Part shown: one piece after another, positions 46,232-57,490 of the stretch
How positions within the stretch are numbered: position 1 is the first letter of the stretch
How the letters are laid out: each line of letters starts with the position of its first letter
Assembly (NCBI GenBank): GCA_019915135.1
Contig: JAHLMK010000020.1
Span: forward strand, 862,431-926,430
Source of the DNA: Strobilurus pachycystidiatus
Lineage: Eukaryota; Basidiomycota; Agaricomycetes; Agaricales; Physalacriaceae
Direction of reading: 5' to 3'
DNA length: 64,000 nucleotides
Notes under the pieces: generated by a model
Databases searched by the model: none
Seen by the model: the letters and a program-made list of their open reading frames with translations, nothing else
Told to the model about the DNA's origin: nothing
Translations under genes and position numbers: made by a program

Positions 46232-46828
46232 TCAACCAAGAGGTCTGCTGACTGGACTTTGTTGAGGCCCTTCAGAATAGGCGGCAGCTTGACCATTCTC
46301 ATGCGCTCTCTCCCACACGAAGGCGGTCGATCTGGTCATGAGAAATCCTGGCTCGCGCGGCTCATGCGCAGGAGATCCAGCGGCTTGAGGTAAGAGAAGA
46401 TCTGGAAACTGATCGAGAGGCGAGCGGGTCTCCGCCCCTTTGGGCATATGCGCCTCAAGTTCGTCCATGAAGTCATGGTGAAGCCTCTAGATGGTTGGAT
46501 TTCAGTATCGAATTGAAGTCGGTTGCAATGATTGAACAGACACATACTGTGGATTGTGCCGAGTGCGCATACGTGGCCATCACAATGGACGGGGCTTCGT
46601 AAGACTCGGTCGGCTCTGAACCCGACGTCTTCTTCCGCTTTGCCTTGGGGGGTGCGTCGTCGGCGCTGGACTTGTCTTCGACAGCAGGCTTGCGCTTCTT
46701 GACCCGTTGACGCGTGCCGACAGGTGGGAGGTCCTTGTCCTTAACGGGCGCCTTCTTGGTTGTGGGAGGGCGCGTCGGTCTGGCTGATGCGACGGCGGGT
46801 TTGGAGGAGGTGGCTTTGGTGTCAGCAT
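46232..46828 (-). CDS. Hypothetical basic protein, N-terminus unresolved
   Basis: Two exons join in frame: about 46820-46548 and 46486-46232 (intron GTATGTG to TCTAG, phase 0). The first is Lys/Pro/Ala-rich (TKKAPVKDKDLPPVGTRQ, then KKRKPAVEDKSSADDAPPK and KAKRKKTSG), resembling a nuclear localisation region. The second reads HHDFMDELEAHMPKGAETR and FLMTRSTAFVWERA. I found no convincing start codon; an upstream exon near 46880 is likely. Function unknown. Confidence 0.42.
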
Positions 46829-47112
46829 GGGGAAACGGTAATGAATAGATGCGCCCTCACCAGAACAGAGATCATTATATTGACCGGTTTCCCCTCAGAT
46901 ACAAGAGCACGTCTCCTGTTGCGGTCAGTAAGTGTGATTGGGAGGCAGAAGATCACACCTTACAGAGTAGGGGGGTAAGGAGCGGTGGGGGTGAGCGCTT
47001 ATTCGCGCAGACACAAGTTCTGTATGTCTTTCAGTAGGTATGCAAGAACAGAAACAGTGCACCACGGACCAGAACAGGCAGAGGAAGACGCTGACACCGA
47101 CAGGGAAAAAAA

Positions 47113-47159
47113 CAGACGATGAGTCTGTGCGGGGGACAGGACACGGCAATAATCCGTGT
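47113..47159. repeat. Hairpin pair repeat, copy 1
   Basis: CAGACGATGAGTCTG (47113-47127) and ACACGGCAATAATCCGTGT (47141-47159) are both stem-loops, separated by GTGCGGGGGACAGG-type sequence. A relative lies at 49523-49579: CAGAC…GTCTG, GGGGGACAGG, then ACACCGCAATAAGCAGTGT. A third, single hairpin form is at about 49630-49650. Confidence 0.5.
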
Positions 47160-48523
47160 TCTGGAGAGAGTGGTCAATGCAGGTGAAAGAACCTGAACGC
47201 CCGCTATAAGCAGGCCTCGCGGAACGGCGGTGGTGGTATTGAGCAATGGAAGATAGTCTAGGATTTGATGGGACCTTCCACCGAGTCGCCCCATCAGATG
47301 GCGGACTCAGAAAGTTGAGACGGCCCGAGCGCAGGCCGGAGGCAGTAAGGGCAGAACGCGTCGCAAGTCTTTTTCTTACAGTACACATCATTCATTGTTA
47401 CAACACTGTCATGCTTGTTTAAACTTTTCTTTTCTCAAAAGGGATGAACCTTTTTCTTATTGATCCACGAGCCTGGCTCGACCACAGCCTACGGCTGGCC
47501 TGCAGGTCCCAAAGATGCGCGACGCCCAACTGTCTGCCATCGCTGGCGGCAGGTCGCGATCCACACGCCGGCGCTTAGAAAAACAAGTACTGACTCAACG
47601 GAAAGACACTGTCTCCGATATAAGTTGATAAGTTAAATATGATACTGTACTTAGACTAATTGCACACATAGATATCTAGCTTGGTGGCCAAGCTAGTAAG
47701 ACATCCGTGCGCATGAAGGACAATACAGCGTGCAGGAAGCGGGAAACAAGACCAACGAAGATCATAGCCTCTGCATTCCCGAAGGCAACGTCATGGCGAG
47801 TGGCAGGCAGCTGTTATACGTGATCGTGTCAGTACCGGACGCAAGCAAAGACGGCTAACAACTCAGCGAATAGTATCTAGATGACAAGGGCTGGAAACAC
47901 AGCTGCAGTTGGAGGGAGCCTGAACGATGGTGAGTAAGAGGTTGAATCAGATAATGAGACATACTCACCACGATCATTGCGACGACGTCCCGAGGATAAA
48001 GCGGCCAATAGAACATGGCGGAGACTGTCCTCTGTAAGCATTCGTTAGCAGGAAATAGAACGGTGTCAAAGGATGTACCGACTGTGATGATGAGAACGAC
48101 GTCACAGAGACCTCGCCAAGTGCGATGGGCTCGCTCGCGCTGCGACCTTGTCCACTTGAAGTAAGACAAAGAGTGTAATCTTTGGCCTGCTTGTCTTCAA
48201 TCAGCTTCAATGCCGCCCAGCAGCACATCCGCGGCGTGATCACCACTTCAGATGATGAGCATCCATGACTGATATACCCTTGAAAAGCAGCATGGCGTGA
48301 TCCTGGCGTGATCTTCGCCCGCCAGACGTCGATTGATTCACCTATAGTGAGTTGTGAGTGACAACGAATGCGAAAGACGTTTGGAACGACTCACGATAAT
48401 CAAAGATTCGGTGTTCAGCATTGTGTCTTTGCTCATGACTGTGGAGGTGCACTTTCCCCAGAGCAGTGGTTTCTAAACGGTGATTAGGCCGCTGGAAAAC
48501 GTTGAAGAGACATCGAGAAACAT

Positions 48524-49117
48524 ACCATTGGCGACAGTTGGTGTCGAAAGCGCATGCGGATATGATAGTATGATATCTAGGGCGTGTTCCTGTGCAATGA
48601 GGAGAGAGGGTATCGAGCGCACCGCCGGGAACAATGGCCGCACTGTCCGGACAGGTCAGTGTACTGATACATGGCAGCTGGCGTGAAGGCATACAACGAG
48701 CTTGGAGGCATGGGGCGTACACCCAGAAGTCGCCCTGAAGCGTCGCTGAACGACTACCACGGCTTTCGGGGTAGTGGTTGTCGAACTGTGCCGCAATACT
48801 CGAGTCAGAATCATGATGGCTCTTGAAAAGGAGTGACGACGTACGACGCGTCGGTGGAGTGAGCGCAAGCCAAAAATCCATATATGACTGCCCTGCGGAG
48901 TGGTTGCGTTGAGGAGGCTGTACCGACGGAGGAGGCGGCCATAGTCAGTATAGCGGACAACGGTGACGGATTGAATAACTCACCATCCGTGACAGTCGAT
49001 GGCGAGAGCATATGTCCGTGAAACATCTCTAGGTCTACGTCGCGTCGGTAAGCGAGGGCGAAGAAATATATTGAGCGCACCACCGGAAGTGAGGGTCGGA
49101 CTGTCCAGGAAGGTCAG
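48524..49117. repeat. Diverged tandem duplication, unit about 458 bp
   Basis: ACCATTGGCGACAGTTGG…GAGCGCACCGCCGG…ACTGTCCGGACAGGTCAGT (from 48524) is matched by ACCATCCGTGACAGTCGATGG…GAGCGCACCACCGG…ACTGTCCAGGAAGGTCAGT (from 48982). On the minus strand both translate to a similar exon (LT..DS…GGAL…C..W). Confidence 0.5.
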
Positions 49118-50540
49118 TCAAAAGGGCAAACGGCGGAGAGACGTACTGGGAGTATAGAGGGGTATCGCGCTGTTGGAAACGGTACCGAAGCGTTGTTTTA
49201 CGGCCGGTCCTGTGGACTTGAAGGCATAATCGTTTGCCAGCTGTGGCGCATTGACAGCATTAGTCTGGAGGCAAAGGAAAGGACAACGACAGCGCACGGG
49301 GTAGTCAAAAGTGAGGGCGCAGGTCCAGCACACCGGGTAGTGCGTCTTCCTTTGAATTGGTGGTGGTCAGATGTCGTCAACGACGACGGAGACGATGGCC
49401 TAAAAGCAGCCTCAGCGAGTTCAGGAGAGCGTGAACGACGACGAAAACATACTGTGTCAATGCGCACGGCAGCGCACTCCGTAGTCGCCGGCCAGCAGAA
49501 AAACGACCGACAGGGGATAGGACAGACGATAAGACGATAAGTCTGTGCTAGGGGGACAGGACACCGCAATAAGCAGTGTTCTGGGCACTACAGCAAAGAT
49601 AATTCGCCGTAGGAGGGAGAAAGACACGGACACCCGCAATAAGCAGGGTTCTGGGGACAGCGGCGGTCGGACAGTGGTGGGAGGGACAGGATCAGGACTT
49701 CTCGAAAAGTCCGGTCGCCGGGCCGAGATGCCGTGCTTCAGCCACAAATTTGCTCGTGGCTGGTGGCGCGGCAACACGGCAACGGCGGACCAGGGCCAAT
49801 CAAGGCGACGATCCCCCTGCCTTGCTCTCTGCCACAGAACCCTCACCGTTGTCGACGCCGCAGCTAACCAAGCAACGACTTATCGTCGCTGCTCTTTCAG
49901 AAGCGTCTTATTGACGCACTCTGACATCTTCCATCCTCTAGTCGTCGTCTTATCGACTTCGAGTGTTGAAGCGCCCTCTTATTGAGAGCCGCCTACCACT
50001 GTTCTTCCCCAGTCCATCGGAATTCGGGATTCTGCCTGTGACGGCTGCCACAAGTACGGCCCTTGCTTTGATCGAGGTACGTCCCTGTTTCATTTGTCCT
50101 GGGCACTACTGATGTCTGTTGCCGCGCTGGCCAGCGCACCATTAAGCGCCTCGCTTATCGTGAGCCGCTCTACCGCATCGCTCCCAGGCGCAGCGGGATC
50201 CACACCCGACGATTGCAGAAGTTCTGCTTCATAGTATGTATCTGTTCAATTTGACCTGGGCGCGACCGATCTTAATCGCCCTGCCAGCCAGCGCCCCAGT
50301 CTCTCGTACTAGCAAAAGCACTCTTCGGTATTCGCGCATGTACGTGCTCTCACTTGGCCATTTAAATGTTGACTAAGAATTTTGTATAGCAACGGGACCA
50401 ATATCTATCACACCGCCAGCCAGCGCACCAAACCCTCGACTTCGAGCACGCTTTTCCTGCCATCATCTTGCAGGTGTGTACATCCGATATGCGAGGATGC
50501 GCACGCGGCAAGCTGACTTCTTTTTATCCAGTTTGCCATC

Positions 50541-52883
50541 ATGCACTCAACCGCTAGTTCATCCAAATCCTCGCCCATCAAATATGCCCCTCTCAAATCT
50601 TACGAGGGCAAGGTCGGCTATCGCGACGTCGACGAGCAGATGGTGGTTACTTCGCCCAACTGCACGTTCATTGAGTTGCCGCCCCATCCCCGCGAGAACC
50701 ATTTCGTTTGCATGCTCGCAGACCGCCATTTCGGCATCGACGATCCTTTGTACCATCCTCAGCCATTCGACCGCATAGTCGCACATCTCGCCGTCATCCG
50801 TCATCCATCACAGCTCATAGAAACCGACCAGATCCTTTGGTACCTCCCTGGCGAATCCCACTTCACCGGCATTAACGCTGGCGACGCAGCAGGCGGCCTC
50901 GGCACCATCGATGTGAAGATGTGTGATGTCCTCAAAGACCACTGGCGGCGAGTGACAAAGTACCTTGCTGCGGAGCATAAGAAGCAGTTGCAGTCGGGCG
51001 CGGTGGAGGGACAACGGAGTTTGAAGCAGGATCCCTACCTTTGTGATGTCCTCCCCCGTTTGAAGTACATGGCTGGGCGGCTTGACATACCGTCGAGCTA
51101 CGACGAGGCCGTTATGGTCTGGTGCATGTTTCAGCGCCTCATACTAGAGGTTGAGGCTCGAGTTACTTGGCTGATGGAGGTGCGCTCGGTCTTCCTTGAT
51201 GTGACCGCAAAACGTGTCGCTGTGCGGAATGTTGTGGGCGCGGTGACAGATCAGAAGGATGTCGCGGAGGACTTGTATCGTGTAAAAATTCTTTTTATCT
51301 GCCTGACAATTATGTGCTAACACTTAAGCAGGCTGGTATTCCTGTCTGGTTGTGTCGGCCGCTCGGTGGTGAAGTCGGTGTCCGAGTCGACAAGTGGGTT
51401 GAGCATCCACCGACGATGCGACCAAAAGACGTCGCCATCTCTTACGCCCATGCCACGCCTCCCCATCCCGTTATCTTTGAAGGAAGCGTGGCCTCACTAG
51501 AGCGATATCGCGGCATGGCGGGCTATGTCAAGAAACTCGCATCCCCTCCCAATTTTTTTTCCAACAAGCAAGGCACTGCCTTAACCTCGACTACCCCATT
51601 GTCTTCAAACATGTCCGTCTCTCTCCCACCGGCGGCCGGACCATCGCGTAGCCACTCTCGAGGCTCTCCACGAAGTATGCCATGTAAGTATTGGTGCGGA
51701 TTATAGTTTCATCGCACTAATCTATGTTTCTTTTTCTCAGATTCTCTTCCTCATCGCCCATTCCATCCCCTTCCTCCTCGTCCGGCTAGCGTGCTTTCTA
51801 CTGGGCCCATAAAATACAATCCACAGCCGGCATCAAAGACCAACCGCGACAAATTCGTTGACGTCGAATCCCCGCTCATGCCGCGTGCCGTGGATAGCTG
51901 GACCCGCGCTCTTCAGCGCGTCAAATTGGAGTGCGCCAATCCGAAGCCTGCGCCTGGTGTTAACAGTGGCTATGCACTCCCGGATCCCAACGTGCTAGCA
52001 AGTGCTGGCACAGAGCACACTCGCGGCTACATGTTCACAGCATATCTACGACTTCGTCATGTTCTTCATTATCGGCTGCAGTCGTCCGTCTTCGAGCCTC
52101 TGAAGGCAAATTCATGGAGGCGGATCCTGGGTATCGAGTTGCATCCAAGCGATGGCGAAGGGCGTTCGGTGAAGCAGCACCAGGAGATGAAGAGCGATCT
52201 CTGCAAGTGCCTCGAGGATGGCGGCCTTCAGGTATGGCTTTCTTTTTCTACTTACATCTATCTGATTCACACATTTTCTACAGGGAGTCGTGGACCTCTC
52301 TCGCCTCGCCACTGCTCCCATCGATTGGCATGGCCTCATCCTCGAACCGTATCAGGTTCCCAACCCTCGTACTGCGGCACAAATCCTCTGGGAGATCTTC
52401 GAGATCAACTTCCGCTACGAGTTGCTTGCACTCGACCGCCACTGCTATCAACTTCGAACCGACGATGCAGGATCAGTGATGTCCGCCTGCGATCTCGAAT
52501 ACGGCGAGGAAGACGAAAATGCCCTTAACGACATTGACGCCTCATCTCACGGTGATCGGCATATTCTCGTCCTCGGTGCACTATCCTACTGGAACGCCAG
52601 CTTAGTGCCAACGACTCTTGAACCGGACGATCGTGGCCTTGCCTCACCAGATCTACTGGAGCGCCGTATAGCTATCGGAGAGTTGTATCAGATCATGCGG
52701 GGTTGGCGTAAGGTTCCGAAAATGTCTCGAGCGATAATTGCAGCAGCGCAGAAGTGCAATGCGGATGAAGATATGGACTTTTCGGAGATTCAGGTGGCTG
52801 AGGATGGAGTTGTGTATCATTATATCGCGTGTTTTTGCCAAGTTTTTGGACGGCCACCGCTTGTTCCTCATCATCTCGACTGA
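50541..52883 (+). CDS. Large hypothetical protein, 727 residues, four exons
   Basis: ATG 50541; exons 50541-51281, 51332-51683, 51741-52231 and 52284-52883; introns GT-AG, 50-57 nt, phases 0, 1, 0. The frame is open throughout. Conserved-looking segments: KVGYRDVDEQM near residue 20; FHWY-type Trp-rich part (ILWYLPGESHFTG near 95); AGIPVWLCRPLGGEVGVRVDKW right after intron 1; a Ser/Pro-rich linker (about 310-390); a helical block (GYMFTAYLRLRHVLHYR); and a final domain with WEIFEINFRYELLALDRHCY. I think this is a lineage-expanded mushroom family of unknown function, on the strength of the IPVWL-RP motif, but cannot name it. No signal peptide or transmembrane helix. Confidence 0.78.
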
Positions 52884-54087
52884 CATTTTGTGTAGCTTAC
52901 TTTTATTGTTTTCATCTAGCATATTGACATCGTGTAGAATTAAACTACGTACATTGGACCCCTCGCTATCATTTGAGGGAGATTTCATTTCCATTTTTGC
53001 CATTGAATCTAGCAGTGCTACCAAGCTTGTGTGAAGGAAGTCCGGTCAGGCTTGAAACCTATCATTTGGACCGCCGAACACAATCCCTCGAACAAGTGAC
53101 TGGTCATGGGAGGGGCACTCGATGCTGGTGTCATGACGTTTGAACGTGTAGAAGTCTAGTAGAGGTGGCGTCAAGTACAGATGCGGCCGACTCGCCTACC
53201 GGATTCCTATGAATGTAGTAAGCCGTCGCAAAGAGGGAAGAAGTCATGTTTGCATGATTGATAAACAATACTGCACATATGGTAGACTTCATGCCAGATA
53301 TTCCAAGCGGGCGACCGGACTGCGGCGGGAGATCGTCTCTGCGCCACACTGTACCTCCATCATGTGTGATGGTTCTTTTACACTCGTGAAAATTGCTTGG
53401 AGTTTCGCGAACACGACGCCTCCCGAAGAAGCGGCTGGCTTCGTCCAAGTTTTGGCGGGGATCGTCCGCTCGGCATGATGGGGCCTACGACCATTCATAG
53501 CGTCAGTCAACTGACCAACGGAAGCCAGTAATGAGTATGATGAAGATTGGGGCGGAAATGAGCATCTCAGCCTTCTGGCGTGGCGTCTACTCCGCATCGT
53601 GTCCCCAAGCGTGGATTTACCAGTGAGCCGCCACAGAACGATGATCTTACCCGTTTTGAATGTGCATAAATTTTGGATGGAGAGCACCAACGCATATCCC
53701 ACCTCTTGTCCTCTGCAACAGCGAATCATGCCCTGTACGCATTTCGTCCATGGGTCCATGGATCCAACAAGCCGAAGGCCCATGACGTCATGTGTGGGTC
53801 CCAGTACCCGATCTTGTTCTCCAACTAGCCGGTTCTTTGAGATAGGAGTGAAGCTATCACAACTCACGGAGGGACAGTGATGGAGAACAGTGTCTGCATA
53901 TGAAGGAAAGGCGAACAAATGGACTGTTCCGGATCGATGAAGAAGAGGACATGTAGGCGGACGATTTAGGGTAAAAAGCAATGAGAGATATAAGTAAGTA
54001 ATTATATACAGTCAAAAACACAAAGGATACCCATTACAGTTAGATTGTCAAATTGTGCGTGTGTCCAAACCCCATTGAAAGACATTA
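52884..54087. other. Intergenic, no supported gene
   Basis: A 230-codon minus frame (53981-53289) starts in low-complexity sequence and shows no domain. Nothing else of note was seen in these 1.2 kb. Confidence 0.4.
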
Positions 54088-56405
54088 CTACGGATGGTAG
54101 TCCGCCGCCCAGCTCTTGTTCCGCATAAGGTTGACTCGCCGTATCTCGTTGCGCGCCTCGTCCCGCTCCTGCTCGATGGCGCTCCCATCGGGAGCGGATC
54201 CCCGCTTCTCCGTAAGCTTGACCACACTGGGTATTTGGGATATTACCGCGCTGCTCTTGTTCCGCCCATGCATGAGCTGCCTGTCCTGCTGGTGCTGCCA
54301 TAAGAGGTTAGCCCGAACGCTTTCCGACATCTCCGTCCGTAGCATCCACTGGCGCGTAGTGCGCGGAGACACGGGGATGGCGGCAACAGGAAGGTTGTAC
54401 GGGAACGAAGGTACTGTTATCGGTTCAGTCATCGTCCGTTCCAGTGTTGCAGTCGGAGGTTGCTGTTCCTCCGTCGACGTCTGCGACTGATGAGGGGGCC
54501 GTCGCTCCCGGGCCTTTTGCTGCTGCTGATTCTGCGGTCGAAGCGGAGCGTTCGTGTTCGCGTTCGCATTTCCATCCACGCCTCGCAAGTTCCCGAAGAT
54601 GGCGTTCAATCTCTCTTGCGCGACTGATTTGGACAACGGTAGAGAGTTTTCGCCCTCGCCCTCGCTCTCGTCTTCCATCTCATGCTCTTGCGGGCGCCTG
54701 CGTTCCCGCTCGACAGTCCGGATCGTTCCACCATCCCTCACGCTGCCAACAGACACCCGAGCCGCCAACGGAAGCACTGCTGCACTACGGTTGGGATGCA
54801 GACTGGGCGCGCCCGCTCGCCATTGCTCCCTCACATCGGAGCACGAATAACCTCGTCGGTAAACCTTCGGTAACGCCTGAGGATCCGGATGCATGAGTTG
54901 TGTCAAGAGACCAGAGTTGGTCCGGGAGAGATTTGAGTAACTTCGTTTGGGCAACTTGTCGAACGTGAGGGTTTCCTTTTGCCGCGCGGCGTCTTCGAAG
55001 GCGTGATATAGATCGTCCATACGCAGGTCCACTGGCATTGTTCTGCGGTTTCTCGTTGTGCGATGGCAAACTTGCGTGACCGGTGCCGGCGGTGGCGAAT
55101 GAAAAACTGCTTTAAGAGGAGGCTATGATGCGCAATGAGCATCAAGTGCATGGGATCAAAATAATGAGGAACATACCTGGACTTGTGACGGCTCCTCTTC
55201 CCCTTCCTCGTCTTCGTCGGCAGATGTCCATTCCTCGTCGGATTCATCGCCGTCGTCCGACACCAGCATAATCTGGCTAACACCGTTCGTTATGATGCCA
55301 GCCTTCTCCTTCCTTTTGACACTCACTGGCGTTGCCGGTTTGGAGGATGCGCAACTGAGACCAGAGACAGTGTCATTGAGTTTGGGATGGGACGAGTCAG
55401 AGAGCTGGAGACTGTACAGCGCCTCGCTCCGTATCTCTTCTGTAGAGTCGACTATCGTAGAAACCGGTGTGGGAAGAGGGCCAGGCGATTCAGTGCGCCT
55501 CAGCTGTTCGTTCTGCACTTGTTCCTGCTGCTCGTCCCGCTCGCACTCTCGCACTCGATTAATGCGCTGCAGCTCTTTCAAGCTATGCGCCCACAGTTCT
55601 TCGTTCCGCTGCTGCTGCTCCCGTTGAATCTGGCGCTGTCGTACGTGGTGAATGTCGAGTTCCCTGGACACGAGGCGCTCCTTGTTCTGCCGATCTTGTC
55701 CCTGTTTGACGCCCCGCTCGAGTCCCAGCCGGTGAGCCTCTGTGACAGAGCAGTCTTCGGCCTCCATGTGCTCGCGGTCCTTGGCCAATGACGACGACTG
55801 TCGGTTGGGCTTATGTCTGACAAGAACCGGACGCAACAAATACGTAGGAATGTCGGTGGAAGTCGAGGAGGCGGGGGATACGCGCTCTACATCGGGCAGC
55901 GTTGAAGGAGACAAGTTGGAGCCCGCCGAGGATGATGATTCCGACGACGGCGAGCCAGTGTAGAAAATAGACTCTGTGGATTCCAGCGTGGCGGCAAAGA
56001 TGGGGGCGGGCGGGTGAGGTGAATGGCAGAGTGGGGACAGAGCCAGAGGCTGGGAGCAGAAGAGTTGAGTGAGCAATAGGACGATGAGGAAGAAGCGAGA
56101 TGAAGTACTAGGGTGGCAGGAGGTGTCGAATGGGGCGTCGGAATGGCCACAAACACACATTGAAAGCCGAACTCTTCCACGGTGCGTCGGGGCAGCGGCT
56201 TGGGAGGGGGAACATTGGGCCCTACCGCCTGCGCGTTGATGTCAATCCGCGAAATCGTCAGCGAGTTGACCGCATTGTCGGCGCCATCAGCATCGTCGGC
56301 GCCGTACACGCGCTCGTTGGTTCTAGCATGTGGCAAAGAAGAGGGCGCCACTGGCGAGTCTGGTGTCAGCGGGCGGTATGGGTGCCCTTCACCTGCGAAG
56401 GACAT
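54088..56405 (-). CDS. Coiled-coil, low-complexity hypothetical protein
   Basis: ATG 56405 (MSFAGEGHPYRPLTPDSP). Exon 1 ends near 56159-56164; the next intron runs to about 56050, with alternative splice pairs possible. The middle exon ends at 55179 with …EEEPSQVQ, and the last exon starts at 55124 and runs to the stop at 54088. The intron 55178-55125 (GTATGTT to CATAG, phase 0) restores the frame into …VTQVCHRTTRNRRTM. Features: an acidic/Ser-rich N-terminal part; a long Arg/Gln/Glu helix likely to be a coiled coil (HHVRQRQIQREQQQRNEEL); an acidic patch (DDGDESDEEWTSADEDEEG); Arg/Gln-rich linkers; and a charged C-terminus ending NLMRNKSWAADYHP. About 730-750 residues in all. No enzymatic motif; possibly a scaffold or regulatory protein. 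Confidence 0.65.
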
Positions 56406-57490
56406 GGTGTTGTCCTGGTGTTGTCGCAGAAAGCGGGGAAACGAGTTTGATGGGACCTTGCCTGGACCATGCGGCCATGCGGCCCGGATTTCTGTTTCTT
56501 TGCTTCCGACTAAGTACGAACATGCTCAAGCATTGGTTTGCATACTGCAATCTACTCTTGCTAGTCACGTTATCCGTGTACTTCCATTATGCACACCGTC
56601 AATTGCCCGCCTTGGTTCAACATCTTTGAAGAGATTGGCCACCCCCTTGAGTTTGTTCACGCTCTGCACTTCACTATGGTCCACCACCACCCTCCACCTT
56701 CCACATCGCAGCCGCGGCGCACCTGCGAGTACGTGCATCTCTTGCTTGTACTCTTTGTTCCCCCCGCTCTTTTGTTCTATGGACACCGTGCGCTGGGTCT
56801 GTCGACTCCGGACACACCAGCGAACGGTGTCCATGAGTGACCCTTGGCATGCTTACTTTTTTTCCGTTTTTTTGCGCCCTATAGAATCTGACTTGATTGC
56901 TCTGCAAATGTTCCATACGACGCGCTCAGTCGCGTCATTTAGTCCTCCAACTTGGGAGAGACGTCTTCGACCGCGATGCAGTCTCAGACGATCTTCTCAA
57001 GCGTTGCTTCGCCGAACTCGATGCAATCAACGACGCGAAACCCTAGGACGACGACGAGGAACATGAGGATCATCCCTTGGAGACTGAACAGGACCACACC
57101 GTGCGTACATCTTGTTATGAATGCGTACCTTTTTCTCACCCCTTACATGTAGCAGTACGCCACTGTAATCCCGGACGCCGAAGCTGAAAATACAGATCTA
57201 GACGCCCACTCTGACATGCACGAGAGATGGTTCTGCCGACATAACGCAGGCTAGCCGCGCGAAACTGTCCATCGTGTACATTAGAATACGATCGCTCATA
57301 AACGGCTGAACGGTATGAACCAACATGCTGAGTCAAACGTTTAAAAACTCGGAGGTCAAAATGATTCCTAGTGTAAGGATATTATCCCGATGCAAAACCC
57401 CCCCTCGTCATCACCACGCGGGGAACATCTAAGCACACGTGTGGCACCTCAACCCTTGATCGTCTTTGTCTTTTCTGCTTTTGACCCATC
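56406..57490. other. Intergenic, about 1.1 kb, with one inverted repeat
   Basis: Promoters of the flanking divergent genes should lie here. Several plus-strand open frames overlap but none has an intron pattern or domain to support it. The inverted repeat at 56779-56834 is listed separately. Confidence 0.4.
56779..56834. repeat. Inverted repeat, 18-nt arms, 17 of 18 paired
   Basis: ATGGACACCGTGCGCTGG (56779-56796) faces CCAGCGAACGGTGTCCAT (56817-56834) across 20 nt. Both strands begin an open frame with the same residues (MDTVRW) because of it. Confidence 0.65.

Larger units (their letters stand above)
46829..50540. other. Repeat-rich region without a supported complete gene
   Basis: Holds a diverged tandem duplication of about 458 bp (48524-48660 against 48982-49117), scattered minus-strand exon-like pieces with short introns, and repeated small hairpins. 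A minus-strand stretch at 48170-47960 contains hydrophobic segments (CDVVLIITVGTSF), but frames could not be joined. 49900-50480 shows three GT…CCAG segments on the plus strand leading to the next gene, possibly its 5' untranslated exons. Confidence 0.35.

Noticed and set aside
50030..50090. Zn2Cys6 transcription factor start (ACDGCHKYGPCFD)
   Set aside because: Only the first half of the motif is present and the frame does not continue into a second CxxC.
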